DNA of 43,410 bases from Dankookia rubra (GCF_004355005.1 NZ_SMSJ01000048.1:1-43410), one strand, 5' to 3'; shown: positions 7,221 through 14,817, counted from the stretch's first letter. The notes: a model not told the origin generated them from the letters alone. A program made the numbers and translations.

Positions 7221-7298
7221 AAGTGGTGATCGAAGTGCCCAGCCCCAGGCTGCGGCAGGAGATCACTGGGAGGAGACGTCCAAGGCATCGCCTGAACG
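7190..7298 (-). ncRNA. Small RNA, copy A of a tandem pair (anti-SD type)
   Basis: About 109 nt on the minus strand, 109 bases upstream of copy B. It has the same 36-nt 5' block, the same CUCCUCCC at nt 24-31, a central stem CAGCC-TGG-GGCTG (nt 47-59) closed by an outer GTGATC/GATCAC pairing, and a 10-bp terminator followed by seven T residues. The region between the 5' block and the terminator has diverged from copy B mostly at positions that keep pairing. No convincing protein is encoded. The design resembles alphaproteobacterial trans-acting RNAs with exposed CCUCC motifs (CcsR and alpha-r type), which block translation starts; family membership was not tested. Confidence 0.78.
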
Positions 7299-7303
7299 TG
7301 ATT

Positions 7304-7331
7304 TGTATACGATCATCACGATTACGTGAAT
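7304..7331 (-). promoter_or_regulatory. Promoter and operator of small RNA A
   Basis: On the minus strand TATACA (7309-7304) lies at the same distance (five bases plus one) from the conserved RNA start as the -10 box of copy B. An inverted repeat TCACG-N4-CGTGA (7316-7329) sits just upstream, four bases further away than in copy B and overlapping the weak -35 region (TTCACG or ATTCAC). The recurrence of the palindrome at both copies supports a real operator. Confidence 0.5.
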
Positions 7332-7496
7332 GTGGGCGAATCATGTACAAGAATCCATCCAGCGCCGCGCCGGTCCCCGGGGCTGCGGCGGCTCGCGTCC
7401 CGGAGTGAACGCCGCAGCGCCGTGACTCCTTGTTGTCGGGGCAGCTTCGCGCATCCGGCCGTTCACGACCTGCCGCGATCTGCTCTATCCCGCCGC

Positions 7497-8300
7497 ATGC
7501 GCCTCGCCGCCCCCATCCTGTCGCTCCTGCTGCTGCTCGGCGCCTGTGCCGCGCCGCGTCCGGCCCCGGACCCCCCGCTGCCCTACCCGCCGGCGGCGCG
7601 CGAGCGGATGCTGCGCATCGCGCTCGCCGAATGGGCGGACTGGGGCGGGCTGGTGGTCGCGCCCGGCCAGCGCCCGCCGACCGCCCGGGCGGAGAGCGAG
7701 CCGGCGAATTTCCCCCGCGTCCTGGCCTATTGGCGGGCCGTGCCGCAGGACGAGGGCGCCGTCGCGCGCAACCGCCGGCTTTATGCTGCGGCGCTCGCCG
7801 GCGACCCGGACGGCGCGGCGCTCTGGCAGGAGCCCTTCTGGTCCGCCGCCTTCGTCAGCTACGTCATGCAGGCCGCCGGCATCGACCGCCGCGAATTCCC
7901 CGGCGACGCCGCGCATTCGGCCTATGTCGACGCGCTGATCGCCGACGCCGCCCGCTTCCCCGCCACCGCCCCCTTCCTGCCGCGCTCCCCCTTCGAGGTG
8001 CCGCCGCGCCCGGGCGACCTGCTCTGCGCCGATCGCGGCCGCGCGCCGATCCGCGACTGGCGGGAGCGTGCCGCCGACCAGGGCCGCTTCCGGCCGATGC
8101 ATTGCGACATCGTGGTCGAGGCCGCCCCGGACCATGTCGACGCCATCGGCGGCAACGTGCTGGACGCTGTCACCCGCACCCGTTTCGCCGCGGACGCTTC
8201 CGGGTATCTTCTCCCCGAGCCGCCGGGCGCCCCCGCCTGGTTCGCCATCTTCGAGAACCGCCTCGGGCGGCTGCCGCCCTGGAGAGAGACATTCCCATGA
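7497..8300 (+). CDS. DUF2272 lipoprotein
   Basis: A 267-residue predicted lipoprotein. The N-terminus is MRLAAPILSLLLLLGACAAP, with a lipobox ending in Cys at residue 18, so it is probably anchored in the envelope. The mature part has the DUF2272 pattern: FWSAAFVSYVMQAAGI, later AHSAYVDALI, then a PGDLLCADR segment and an MHCDIVVE block. The Cys/His arrangement resembles NlpC/P60- or CHAP-like amidase folds, suggesting a cell-wall or secreted-peptide hydrolase, but activity is unproven. ATG 7497 gives the signal peptide; upstream in-frame sequence has none. Its stop overlaps the oxidoreductase start by four bases. Confidence 0.78.
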   Translation: MRLAAPILSLLLLLGACAAPRPAPDPPLPYPPAARERMLRIALAEWADWGGLVVAPGQRPPTARAESEPANFPRVLAYWRAVPQDEGAVARNRRLYAAALAGDPDGAALWQEPFWSAAFVSYVMQAAGIDRREFPGDAAHSAYVDALIADAARFPATAPFLPRSPFEVPPRPGDLLCADRGRAPIRDWRERAADQGRFRPMHCDIVVEAAPDHVDAIGGNVLDAVTRTRFAADASGYLLPEPPGAPAWFAIFENRLGRLPPWRETFP

Positions 8301-9415
8301 CCGACCTGTTCGAGCCGCTGGTCCAGCGCGGCGTGACCTTCAAGAACCGCATCGGCGTCTCGCCGATGTGCATGTATTGCTGCGGCGGCGACGGGAAGCC
8401 GACCGAATGGCACCTGCAGCACCTGATGTCGCGCGCCGTCGGCGGCGCCGGGATGGTGATGACCGAGGCCGCGGCGGTGACCGCCGAGGGCCGCATCTCC
8501 CCCGACGACCTCGGCATCTGGGAGGATGCGCAGCTTCCCGCCCATGCCCGCCTCGCCGCCGGGATCGCGGCGATGGGCGCCGTGCCGGGCATCCAGCTCG
8601 CGCATGCCGGCCGCAAGGCCAGCCGCAACGCCCCTTGGGAGGGCGGCCCGGCGCCCGCCGCGCGCGGCTGGGTGCCGCTCGCGCCCTCGGCCGAGGCCTT
8701 CGACGACTATGCCGTGCCGCGCGCCATGACCGAGCCGGAGATCCTGGCGACCATCGCCGCCTTTGCCACGGCGGCGCGGCGCAGCGTGCGGGCGGGCTAC
8801 CGGGTGATCGAGCTGCACGCGGCGCACGGCTATCTCGGCCACCAGTTCCTTTCGCCGCTGTCGAACCGCCGCAACGATGCCTGGGGCGGCGACCTCGACG
8901 GCCGCGCCCGCTTCGTCCTCGAGATGAGCCGCGCGACCCGCGCCGCCATCCCGGACGAGATCCCGCTCTGGGTCCGCGTTTCCCATACCGACTGGGTCGA
9001 GGGCGGCTGGACCACCGGGGAGACGGTCGAGCTGTCCCGCCGGCTGAAGGCGCTCGGCGTCGACATGATCGACGTCTCCTCCGGCGGGCTGCACCCGGCG
9101 CAGAAGATCGCGCTCGGCCCGGGCTACCAGGTGCCGGGGGCGGAGGCGGTGAGGACCGGCGCCGGGATCGCGGTGGCCGCGGTCGGGATGATCACCGAGC
9201 CGGCCCAGGCCCAGGCGATCCTGGCGGAGGGCCGCGCCGACCTGATCCTGCTGGCCCGCGCCCTGCTGCGCGACCCCTACTGGCCGATCCATGCCGCCGC
9301 GGCGCTCGGCCGGACCGAGGGGCTGCGGGTGCCGCCGCAGTATGAGCGGGGCTGGGCGACGCTCGGGAAGATGGGGCGGGATGCCTCGATCGCAGCGCCG
9401 CTCGCCACTCTGTAA
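8297..9415 (+). CDS. NADH:flavin oxidoreductase, YqjM-like old yellow enzyme
   Basis: A 372-residue FMN-dependent ene-reductase of the old yellow enzyme family. Visible: an N-terminal FEPLVQRGVTFKNRIGVSPMCMY, in which the Cys before MY is the redox-tuning cysteine of YqjM-type enzymes, EWHLQHLMSRAVGGAGMVMTEA, the ELHAAHGYLGHQFLSPLSNRR block with FMN- and substrate-binding His residues, DAWGGDLDGRARF, and the C-terminal phosphate-binding LILLARALLRDPYW. It reduces activated C=C bonds of enones with NAD(P)H. The start overlaps the DUF2272 stop (ATGA), so the two are cotranslated, but no shared pathway is evident. Confidence 0.92.
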   Translation: MTDLFEPLVQRGVTFKNRIGVSPMCMYCCGGDGKPTEWHLQHLMSRAVGGAGMVMTEAAAVTAEGRISPDDLGIWEDAQLPAHARLAAGIAAMGAVPGIQLAHAGRKASRNAPWEGGPAPAARGWVPLAPSAEAFDDYAVPRAMTEPEILATIAAFATAARRSVRAGYRVIELHAAHGYLGHQFLSPLSNRRNDAWGGDLDGRARFVLEMSRATRAAIPDEIPLWVRVSHTDWVEGGWTTGETVELSRRLKALGVDMIDVSSGGLHPAQKIALGPGYQVPGAEAVRTGAGIAVAAVGMITEPAQAQAILAEGRADLILLARALLRDPYWPIHAAAALGRTEGLRVPPQYERGWATLGKMGRDASIAAPLATL

Positions 9416-9505
9416 TCGCGATCTGGGGGACTTGCCCTGCAAGCTCCCCGCCGGGAGGCCCGGGCGAGGCACCGGACGCTGGCCCGGATTCGAGGGAGGC
9501 ATGCG

Positions 9506-9799
9506 ATGTCCGCCTACCTGATCGCCAACGTGAAGGTCACCGACCCCGCGCGGTTCGGCGAGTACATCCGCCAGGTCTGGCCGCTGATCGACCGCCACGG
9601 GGGCCGCTACCTGGTCCGCGGCGGTCCGGCGCAGGCGGTGGAGGGCGAGCCGGTCGAGGTCGTGGCCGTCATCGAGTTCGCCGACATGCCGGCGCTGCGC
9701 GCCTTCTGGGACAGCCCGGACTATGCGCCGCTGCGCGACCTGCGCCAGGCCTGCACGGTGTCGCAGGTCATCCTGGCGGAGGGCGCGCCGGCCGCCTGA
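9506..9799 (+). CDS. DUF1330 protein (first of tandem pair)
   Basis: A 97-residue DUF1330 protein with a ferredoxin-like dimeric alpha/beta barrel fold: SAYLIANVKVTDPARFGEYIRQV, then GGRYLVRGG, VVAVIEFADMPALRAFWDSPDYAPL and a terminal VILAEG strand. Function of the family is unknown; some members sit beside oxidoreductases. A GGGAGGC site precedes the start. The following gene is a clear paralogue, so this pair arose by tandem duplication. Confidence 0.85.
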   Translation: MSAYLIANVKVTDPARFGEYIRQVWPLIDRHGGRYLVRGGPAQAVEGEPVEVVAVIEFADMPALRAFWDSPDYAPLRDLRQACTVSQVILAEGAPAA

Positions 9800-9817
9800 C
9801 AGGGGAGGAGACGAACC

Positions 9818-10129
9818 ATGCCCGCCTATCTCGTCGCCAATATCCGGGTGAAGGACCCGGCGAAATTCGCCGCCTACCGCGACCAGGTCACGCCGATGAT
9901 CGCCCGCTTCGGCGGCCGCTACCTGATCCGCGGCGGCGCGGTGACGCCGGTCGAGGGAAGGCCGAACCTCGAGCGCGTGGTGGTGCTGGAATTCCCCACG
10001 ATGGACGCGCTCAAGACCTTCTACCACAGCCCCAACTACGCCCCGCTGATCGCCCTGCGGCAGGACGCGGCGGAGGGCGACGTGGCGTTGATCGAGGGCT
10101 ACGCCCCGCCTGATCAGAGCAAGGCCTGA
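9818..10129 (+). CDS. DUF1330 protein (second of tandem pair)
   Basis: A 103-residue paralogue of the preceding gene, sharing PAYLVANIRVKDPAKFAAYRDQV, GGRYLIRGG and EFPTMDALKTFYHSPNYAPL. A GGGGAGGAG ribosome site lies just before the ATG in an 18-base gap, so the two are one operon. The two proteins have drifted most in the middle and at the C-terminus, which suggests different partners or substrates. Its stop codon abuts the stop of the convergent SDR gene with no spacer. Confidence 0.85.
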   Translation: MPAYLVANIRVKDPAKFAAYRDQVTPMIARFGGRYLIRGGAVTPVEGRPNLERVVVLEFPTMDALKTFYHSPNYAPLIALRQDAAEGDVALIEGYAPPDQSKA

Positions 10130-10873
10130 TCAGAGCATCTGGCCGCCATCGACGATGATGGTCTGCCCGGTCACCCAGCGCGCGGCCGGCGATGCCAGGA
10201 ACATCGCCACCTCGGCCACCTCCTCCGGCGTGCCGAGCCGGCCGAAGGGGATGCCGGCGAGGATGCCGTTGTAGAGCTTCGGGTCGCTGGTCTTCCGCGC
10301 CTCCCACGACCCGCCGGGGAATTCGATGCTGCCGGGCGCCACCGCATTCGCGCGGATGCCGCGCGGCGCATACATCGCCGCCTGGGACTGCGTGTAGTTG
10401 ATCAGCAACGCCTTCACCGCCGCATAGGCCGGCGTCCGCAGGCTCGGCCGGTAGCCGGAGATCGAGGAAACGTTGACGATGCAGCCGCGGCTCGCCTCGA
10501 GGAAGGGCAGCGCCGCATGCGTCGCGCGCACGGTGGCCATGACGTCGACCGAAAGCCCCTGCGCCCAGTGCTCCTCGGTGTCCTGGCTGCCGAAGCCGGA
10601 GGCGTTGTTGACCAGCACGTCGATGCCGCCGAGCGCCTCGCCCGCCGCGGCGACATAGGCCGCGACGGCGGCGCGGTCGCCGAGGTCGCAGGGGGCGGCA
10701 TGCGCCGTCACGCCGAGTGCGGCGATCTCCGCCCGCGTCGCCTCCAGCGGGCCGGTGCTGCGGGCGCAGATCGAGACCGCGGCGCCGGCCCCGGCGAAGC
10801 CCAGCGCGGTGGAACGCCCGATGCCGCGGCTGCCGCCGCAGACCACCACGCGCCTGCCCTTGAAATCGAACAT
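10130..10873 (-). CDS. Short-chain dehydrogenase/reductase
   Basis: A 247-residue classical SDR. It has the nucleotide-binding GGSRGIG at about residues 13-19, VLVNNASG at the NNAG position, the catalytic Ser in IVNVSSISGY, the YxxxK pair in PAYAAVKALL, and PGSIEFPG. The C-terminal VTGQTIIVDGGQML is typical of the family. It is an NAD(P)-dependent oxidoreductase of unknown substrate. It lies 14 bases downstream of the isochorismatase-like gene on the same strand, so it is the distal gene of a two-gene operon. Confidence 0.88.
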   Translation of the reverse strand: MFDFKGRRVVVCGGSRGIGRSTALGFAGAGAAVSICARSTGPLEATRAEIAALGVTAHAAPCDLGDRAAVAAYVAAAGEALGGIDVLVNNASGFGSQDTEEHWAQGLSVDVMATVRATHAALPFLEASRGCIVNVSSISGYRPSLRTPAYAAVKALLINYTQSQAAMYAPRGIRANAVAPGSIEFPGGSWEARKTSDPKLYNGILAGIPFGRLGTPEEVAEVAMFLASPAARWVTGQTIIVDGGQML

Positions 10874-10887
10874 CCCCGTCGTCTCCC

Positions 10888-11517
10888 TCAGTCTCTCTCT
10901 CGCCAGGCGGCCATCAGCGCCGCCGAGGTCATCAGGTCGGCGTATTTCTGCCCCATGTCGAAGAGGTTGGCCTCGTGCGGCCCGACCGCCCGGTCGCCGA
11001 CGCAATCCGTCACGCAGACCGTGCGGAAGTTGTGCTGCAGCGCGTCCACCACCGTCGCCCGCACGCAGCCCGAGGTGGTGCAGCCCGCCACCGCCACCGT
11101 ATCCACCCGCCGCATCGAGAGCCACCCCGCGAGTTCCGTCCCGAAGAAGGCGGAGGCATTGCGCTTCCGCAGCACCCGCTCGCCCGGCGCCGGTGCCAGC
11201 GCGGGCACGATCTGCGACAGCGGGCTGGCCTCGGTCAGCCTGCGCAGGCTCGGCACCTTGCGGGCGAAGCCGCCGGCGTCCGAGCCGTCCTCGGCGTAGA
11301 CCACGCGGGTATGCACCACCGGCCAGCCCCGTTCGCGCGCGAAGGCCAGCAGCGGCACGGTGCGTTCGATGGCCGCCGCGATGTTGCCGCCGCCGAAATG
11401 CGCCGGGTCGGTGAAGCCGACCACGAAATCGACGATGACCAGCGCCGGCGCCAGGCCGAGCCCGCTGCTCTGCCCCATGCCCTGGGCGGCGTAGATGCCG
11501 ATCTCGGGATGCGCCAT
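10888..11517 (-). CDS. Isochorismatase-family hydrolase (N-carbamoylsarcosine amidase-like)
   Basis: A 209-residue cysteine hydrolase. The catalytic triad is visible: D30 in ALVIVDFVVGF, K118 in VLRKRNASAFFGT, and C151 in AGCTTSGCVRAT. The spacing and the SGCVRAT motif fit N-carbamoylsarcosine amidase, nicotinamidase and ureidomalonase-type members better than true isochorismatases, which carry no pathway genes here. It likely hydrolyses a C-N bond of a small amide. The SDR gene lies 14 bases downstream, suggesting a shared catabolic step. Substrate unknown. Confidence 0.85.
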   Translation of the reverse strand: MAHPEIGIYAAQGMGQSSGLGLAPALVIVDFVVGFTDPAHFGGGNIAAAIERTVPLLAFARERGWPVVHTRVVYAEDGSDAGGFARKVPSLRRLTEASPLSQIVPALAPAPGERVLRKRNASAFFGTELAGWLSMRRVDTVAVAGCTTSGCVRATVVDALQHNFRTVCVTDCVGDRAVGPHEANLFDMGQKYADLMTSAALMAAWRERD

Positions 11518-11852
11518 GCGGGATCCTCGTGCCGTGCGGGAAAGGCTATCGCGGTTCGCTTCCGGAGGTGAACGCGGCGTTGCCGCCGCGCGTCGTCGTC
11601 AGGGCGGGGTGCGCTCCGGCCTGTCCGGTTCACGACGGCGCCTTGGCGCGGCGCTGCCAGCAGGTCCGTCCCGGTTCAAACGACCGGGCCGCACATCGAT
11701 GTGATCTATATCATCTGTATGACGCCGCGCGGCGATGCCCGCTTCCAGGATGCCGGCTCCAGGCTGCGGGTCGGTCCCGCACGAGGCCGGGAATTTCTGT
11801 TTTCGACCTTTTAACGAGCCACGAATTTCCACCTTCCGCATAGGAGGCGGCC
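11518..11852 (+). other. 335-base intergenic region with a weak FNR-like palindrome
   Basis: This is the divergent gap between the isochorismatase-like gene (minus) and the small lipoprotein gene (plus). It holds GTGAT-CTAT-ATCAT at 11701-11714, which resembles the TTGAT-N4-ATCAA sites of FNR/NnrR-type regulators but deviates at the outer bases. A GCCGCGCGGC palindrome follows at about 11722. No open frame with coding character was seen. Confidence 0.3.
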
Positions 11853-12086
11853 ATGGACAGATCTCCGAACGGCGCGGCGGGCACGCCGGTGCTCGCCGCC
11901 ATTGTTATCGTCATTCTTCTGGCGCTGTCGGCCTGCACGGCTACTCCGCCGCCGCGCAGCTATGCCCAGCCCGGAGTCCCGAGCACCTATACGCGCCAGA
12001 TGCACGACGCCGCCTATTATACCGGTGCCGATCCCGCCTTCCCGCGCACCGGGAAGGCGAGTGGCGGCGGCTCCGGCGGCGAATAG
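11853..12086 (+). CDS. Small lipoprotein, function unknown
   Basis: A 77-residue protein with a hydrophobic signal (about residues 12-27) ending in the lipobox LSAC, Cys28 being the predicted lipidated residue. The mature part is short, rich in Pro, Ser and Gly, and ends in GGGSGGE, so it is probably a flexible envelope peptide. A strong AGGAGG ribosome site with a 5-base gap precedes the ATG, which supports a real gene. No family was recognised. It stands alone between two larger gaps. Confidence 0.7.
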   Translation: MDRSPNGAAGTPVLAAIVIVILLALSACTATPPPRSYAQPGVPSTYTRQMHDAAYYTGADPAFPRTGKASGGGSGGE

Positions 12087-12319
12087 GCGGGCCGAGGCGG
12101 TTCGCGTCCGAAGGTGAAGGCGGCGCCGCTGCAGGCCTCGGTCCTCGGAGGGGGTCCCGGCGTCCGGGCGTCCACGCTCCGCCGCCCCTGCTCCGGCCCC
12201 TTGCCTGGACGGTGGAGTGGCGCGTCCGGCCAGGCGCGCCCTTCGCCGATCCGCGCCGGGCGGCGTCGCCCGCGCCGCATGGCTTGATGCCGCCGCGCCC
12301 AGGCGCATCTCTGCCCGGC

Positions 12320-13126
12320 ATGAACATACCCTTCCTTTCCCGCCATCCCCGCGTCGCGCTGGTCCGCCTGCAGGGCGCCATCGCCGCCCGTCCCGGCTTC
12401 GGCGGCGGAATCAGCCTCGCCACCACCGGCCCGGTGCTGGACCGCGCCTTCGGCCTGAAGCGGCTTTCCGCCGTCTTCCTCGTCATCAACTCGCCCGGCG
12501 GCTCGCCGGTGCAGTCGAGCCTGGTGGCCGCCCGCATCCGCCGCCTGGCGGAGGAGAAGAAGCTTCCCGTCATCGCCTGCGTCGAGGACGCCGCGGCCTC
12601 GGGCGGCTACTGGATCGCCTGCGCGGCGGACGAGATCGTCGCCGACCCGTCCAGCATCCTCGGCTCGATCGGCGTCATCGCCTCGGGCTTCGGCTTCCAG
12701 GGCGCGCTGGAGCGCCTCGGGGTGGAGCGGCGGCTGCGCACGGCGGGGACGGAGAAGAGCTTCTGGGACCCTTTCCGGCCCGAAAGCCCGGAGGATGCGG
12801 CGCGGCTGGAAACCCTGCTGGGCGACCTGCACGGCGAATTCCGCGCCTGGGTCACGGCCCGGCGCGGCGCGCGGCTGAAGGCGCCGCCCGAGGAGGTGTT
12901 CACCGGCCGCTTCTGGCCCGGCCGCCGCGCGGTGGAACTGGGCCTCGCGGACCGGCTGGGCGACGCGGCGGGGGAGGCGAAGCGGCGCTTCGGCGAGAAG
13001 GTGCGGCTGGTGCCGGTGGGTGGGCCGCGGCCCTCGCTGCTGCGGCGCCTGCTGCCCGGCCTTTCGGCCGAGGCGGTGCTGGCGGCGGTGGAGGAACGGG
13101 CGGCCTGGGCGCGGCTCGGGCTGTAG
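12320..13126 (+). CDS. S49-family serine peptidase (SppA/SohB-like)
   Basis: A 268-residue single-domain S49 peptidase. The nucleophile S94 sits in DAAASGGYWIA and the general base K146 in AGTEKSFWDPF. The 52-residue separation equals that of Bacillus SppA (S147/K199), so the Ser-Lys dyad looks intact. Other signatures are VFLVINSPGGSPVQSS and SILGSIGVI. SppA-type enzymes digest signal-peptide remnants at the membrane. The N-terminus here lacks an obvious membrane anchor, so it may be cytoplasmic or peripherally bound. ATG 12320 is the first plausible start; upstream sequence in frame is not family-like. Confidence 0.88.
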   Translation: MNIPFLSRHPRVALVRLQGAIAARPGFGGGISLATTGPVLDRAFGLKRLSAVFLVINSPGGSPVQSSLVAARIRRLAEEKKLPVIACVEDAAASGGYWIACAADEIVADPSSILGSIGVIASGFGFQGALERLGVERRLRTAGTEKSFWDPFRPESPEDAARLETLLGDLHGEFRAWVTARRGARLKAPPEEVFTGRFWPGRRAVELGLADRLGDAAGEAKRRFGEKVRLVPVGGPRPSLLRRLLPGLSAEAVLAAVEERAAWARLGL

Positions 13127-13286
13127 GGCGGGGCCGCGCAGGTCCCGGACACGTTCCTGGCCCGGGTGGCACCGGGGCGGAGGCGCGGTTTCCGGACAAA
13201 GCCGGGGCCTCGGTCACGGCGGCGTCGGGGCGACGGGGTGGGGAGGGATGCGCGCGCCATCCCTGGATTTTATTCCTATAGACATG

Positions 13287-13318
13287 TAAAAGGCAAGCCC
13301 GGCCTTGCGGTCCGGGCT
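13287..13318 (-). terminator. Probable terminator of the secreted repeat-protein gene
   Basis: On the minus strand a 7-bp stem (AGCCCGG / CCGGGCT, 13318-13296) with a 9-base loop is followed by a short T-rich tract (TGCCTTTTA). It lies 40 bases after the stop of the minus-strand gene at 13359. Confidence 0.6.
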
Positions 13319-13358
13319 CCATCCTTGCGGCAGCGGAGGCGGTGAGGCCCCCGCCGGT

Positions 13359-13694
13359 TCAGCCACCCTGGCGGGCGGCCTGGCCGGCCAGCTGCCGGCG
13401 CGGCGCCGGCGCGGCGCGGTAGACCAACTGGCGGTTCTCGCCGCCGCCGACCACCTCCGCCACCAGGCCGGACGGCGCCTGGACGCTCGGGGCGGGCGCA
13501 TAGGCCAGGCGCTGGTTCTCGCCGCCGCCGATGATGGTGGCGAGGCCGCCACCGACGAGGTTGCCGCTGGGGACGGCATAGCTCACCGCGGCATCGGCGC
13601 CGCCGCCGACCAGGCGGGGGCCGTTGTCCTGGGCCTGCGCGGCGCCAATGGCGGCAAGAGCGATCGCGGAGGCGAAAAGGGCGTTGCGGATCAT
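13359..13694 (-). CDS. Secreted GGGEN-repeat protein, unknown function
   Basis: A 111-residue exported protein. The signal peptide (about residues 1-22) ends in an AQAQ-type cleavage site. The mature part contains three degenerate repeats: LVGGGADAAVSYA, IIGGGENQRLAYAPAP and VVGGGENRQLVYRAAPAP. Each has a Gly-Gly-Gly turn, an acidic/Asn pair and an aromatic residue, suggesting short beta-hairpins. The C-terminus is Arg/Gln-rich. AGGAGAG seven bases before the ATG supports the start. It is divergent from ohrR, and palindromes of one type lie before both genes, so it may be controlled by that organic-peroxide regulator. No known family was recognised. Confidence 0.7.
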   Translation of the reverse strand: MIRNALFASAIALAAIGAAQAQDNGPRLVGGGADAAVSYAVPSGNLVGGGLATIIGGGENQRLAYAPAPSVQAPSGLVAEVVGGGENRQLVYRAAPAPRRQLAGQAARQGG

Positions 13695-13759
13695 CTGGGT
13701 CTCTCCTCGGGGTGCCACCGGATGCGGTGGCGTTGGGCGGATAGATACCGGACGATTGG

Positions 13760-13771
13760 ATCGTGCACGAT
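13760..13771. promoter_or_regulatory. Palindromic operator 1 (ATCGTGCACGAT), OhrR-type
   Basis: A perfect 12-base palindrome, flanked by ATTGG on the left and CCAAT on the right, 66 bases before the secreted-protein start. The same core recurs at 13818-13829 near ohrR, so both probably bind the same MarR-family dimer. Confidence 0.6.
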
Positions 13772-13817
13772 AGACCAATTCGCATGGCCGCCCCGCGATT
13801 TGATCATGGGCGCTTAA

Positions 13818-13829
13818 ATCGTGCGCGAT
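13818..13829. promoter_or_regulatory. Palindromic operator 2 (ATCGTGCGCGAT), OhrR autoregulation site
   Basis: It differs by one base from the perfect palindrome at 13760. It lies 31 bases before the ohrR ATG and touches a TATATT (13829-13834) that could be the ohrR -10 box, so binding would repress ohrR. Confidence 0.6.
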
Positions 13830-13860
13830 ATATTAGAACGGCCGGATGACAGGAGGCTGC

Positions 13861-14328
13861 ATGACCGAATCCCCCGCCGCATGCCCCGGGGTGGCCGCCA
13901 CGCCGCTCGACCTCGACGAATTCCTCTGCTTCGCGGTGCATTCCACCGCGCAGGCGATCGGCCGCGCCAACAAGCCGATGCTGGACGCCATCGGCCTGAC
14001 CTATCCGCAATTCCTGGTCATGGTCGTGCTCTGGGCGGAGGACGACCAGACGGTGGGCCGGATCGGCGACCGGCTGTACCTCGAATCCAATACCCTGACC
14101 CCGCTGCTGAAGCGGCTGGAGGCGGCGGGATACGTCACCCGCCTGCGCTGCCCGGAGGACGAGCGCCAGGTCCGCATCCGCCTGACCGAGCAGGGCCGTG
14201 CGCTGCGGGCCAAGGCGGCGGCGCACCGGCCGGAATGGGTCGACCGCGCCTTCGCCGACCGCGCGGCCATGTGCGAGCTGCGGGCGCGGATCACCGACCT
14301 GCGCGAGCGGTTGCTGCCGAAGGCCTGA
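13861..14328 (+). CDS. ohrR: MarR-family organic-peroxide sensor OhrR
   Basis: A 155-residue MarR-family repressor of OhrR type. The peroxide-reactive Cys is C23 in LDEFLCFAVHST, with the partner Tyr in LTYPQFLVMVVLW; a second Cys near residue 138 (AAMCELR) fits the two-Cys class. The winged helix shows RIGDRLYLESNTLTPLLKRLEAAGYV and the wing RCPEDERQVRIRLTEQG. Oxidation of C23 by organic hydroperoxides releases DNA. AGGAGG with a 5-base gap supports ATG 13861. OhrR usually sits next to ohr; no ohr is present here, and the divergent neighbour is the secreted repeat protein. Confidence 0.9.
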   Translation: MTESPAACPGVAATPLDLDEFLCFAVHSTAQAIGRANKPMLDAIGLTYPQFLVMVVLWAEDDQTVGRIGDRLYLESNTLTPLLKRLEAAGYVTRLRCPEDERQVRIRLTEQGRALRAKAAAHRPEWVDRAFADRAAMCELRARITDLRERLLPKA

Positions 14329-14331
14329 CCG

Positions 14332-14745
14332 TCAGCCCACCGACCCGCCCACCTGCCGGATCCAGTCCGGCAGGTTGTAGTAGGTGCTGACCCGGGTGAT
14401 CCGGCCGCCATCCACCTCCAGGAAGGCTCCGGCCGGCAGGCTGTAGCGCTGGCCCCGGGCCTCCGGCAGGCCGGGATCGGTCGCCAGGTACTCGCCTTCC
14501 ACCCGGAACTCCGCCGCGGCGCGGCGGCCGGTGGCATCCACCATCACCACCAGGTCGCGGATCGCTTCCCGGTACGAATGGTCCATCTTCGCCAGGAAGG
14601 CGCGGAAGGCCGGCCGGCCCGCCTCGCGCGGGCCCTGGTTGATGTCGTGGAGCACCTCCTCCGCCAGCAGCGCCAGCATGGCCTCCCGGTCGCCGGCGTC
14701 GAAGGCGGCGTAGTAGGCGCGGATCAGGCGTTCCGTGTCCGTCAT
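14332..14745 (-). CDS. Ketosteroid isomerase-related SnoaL/NTF2-like protein
   Basis: A 137-residue NTF2-fold protein: [37 protein letters not shown] at the start, a [16 protein letters not shown] helix, [26 protein letters not shown] and a final [15 protein letters not shown]. This matches the ketosteroid isomerase-related group common in alphaproteobacteria. Substrate and reaction are unknown; the cone-shaped pocket could bind a small hydrophobic ligand. It converges with ohrR (three bases between stops) and is divergent from glyQ. Confidence 0.8.
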   Translation of the reverse strand: MTDTERLIRAYYAAFDAGDREAMLALLAEEVLHDINQGPREAGRPAFRAFLAKMDHSYREAIRDLVVMVDATGRRAAAEFRVEGEYLATDPGLPEARGQRYSLPAGAFLEVDGGRITRVSTYYNLPDWIRQVGGSVG

Positions 14746-14817
14746 GGGCGTGCTTCCTTCCTGGCGCGGGGCAGCCCCCACTATGTTCCGCGGCGCCGGC
14801 ATGGCAAAAGCCGCCGC

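Noticed and set aside
11670-11688. A tRNA T-arm-like sequence (CCCGG, TTCAAACGA, CCGGG).
   Set aside because: The loop is nine bases, not seven, and no acceptor stem, D-arm or anticodon arm can be placed around it.
11701-11714. GTGAT-CTAT-ATCAT as an FNR/NnrR site.
   Set aside because: The outer bases deviate from TTGAT-N4-ATCAA, the neighbouring genes have no anaerobic role, and such short near-palindromes are expected by chance. Kept only as a note in the intergenic entry.
13359-13600. A short tandem repeat array (CRISPR-like) in the GGGEN region.
   Set aside because: The repeats are in-frame protein repeats with variable DNA, no spacers of constant length and no cas genes nearby.
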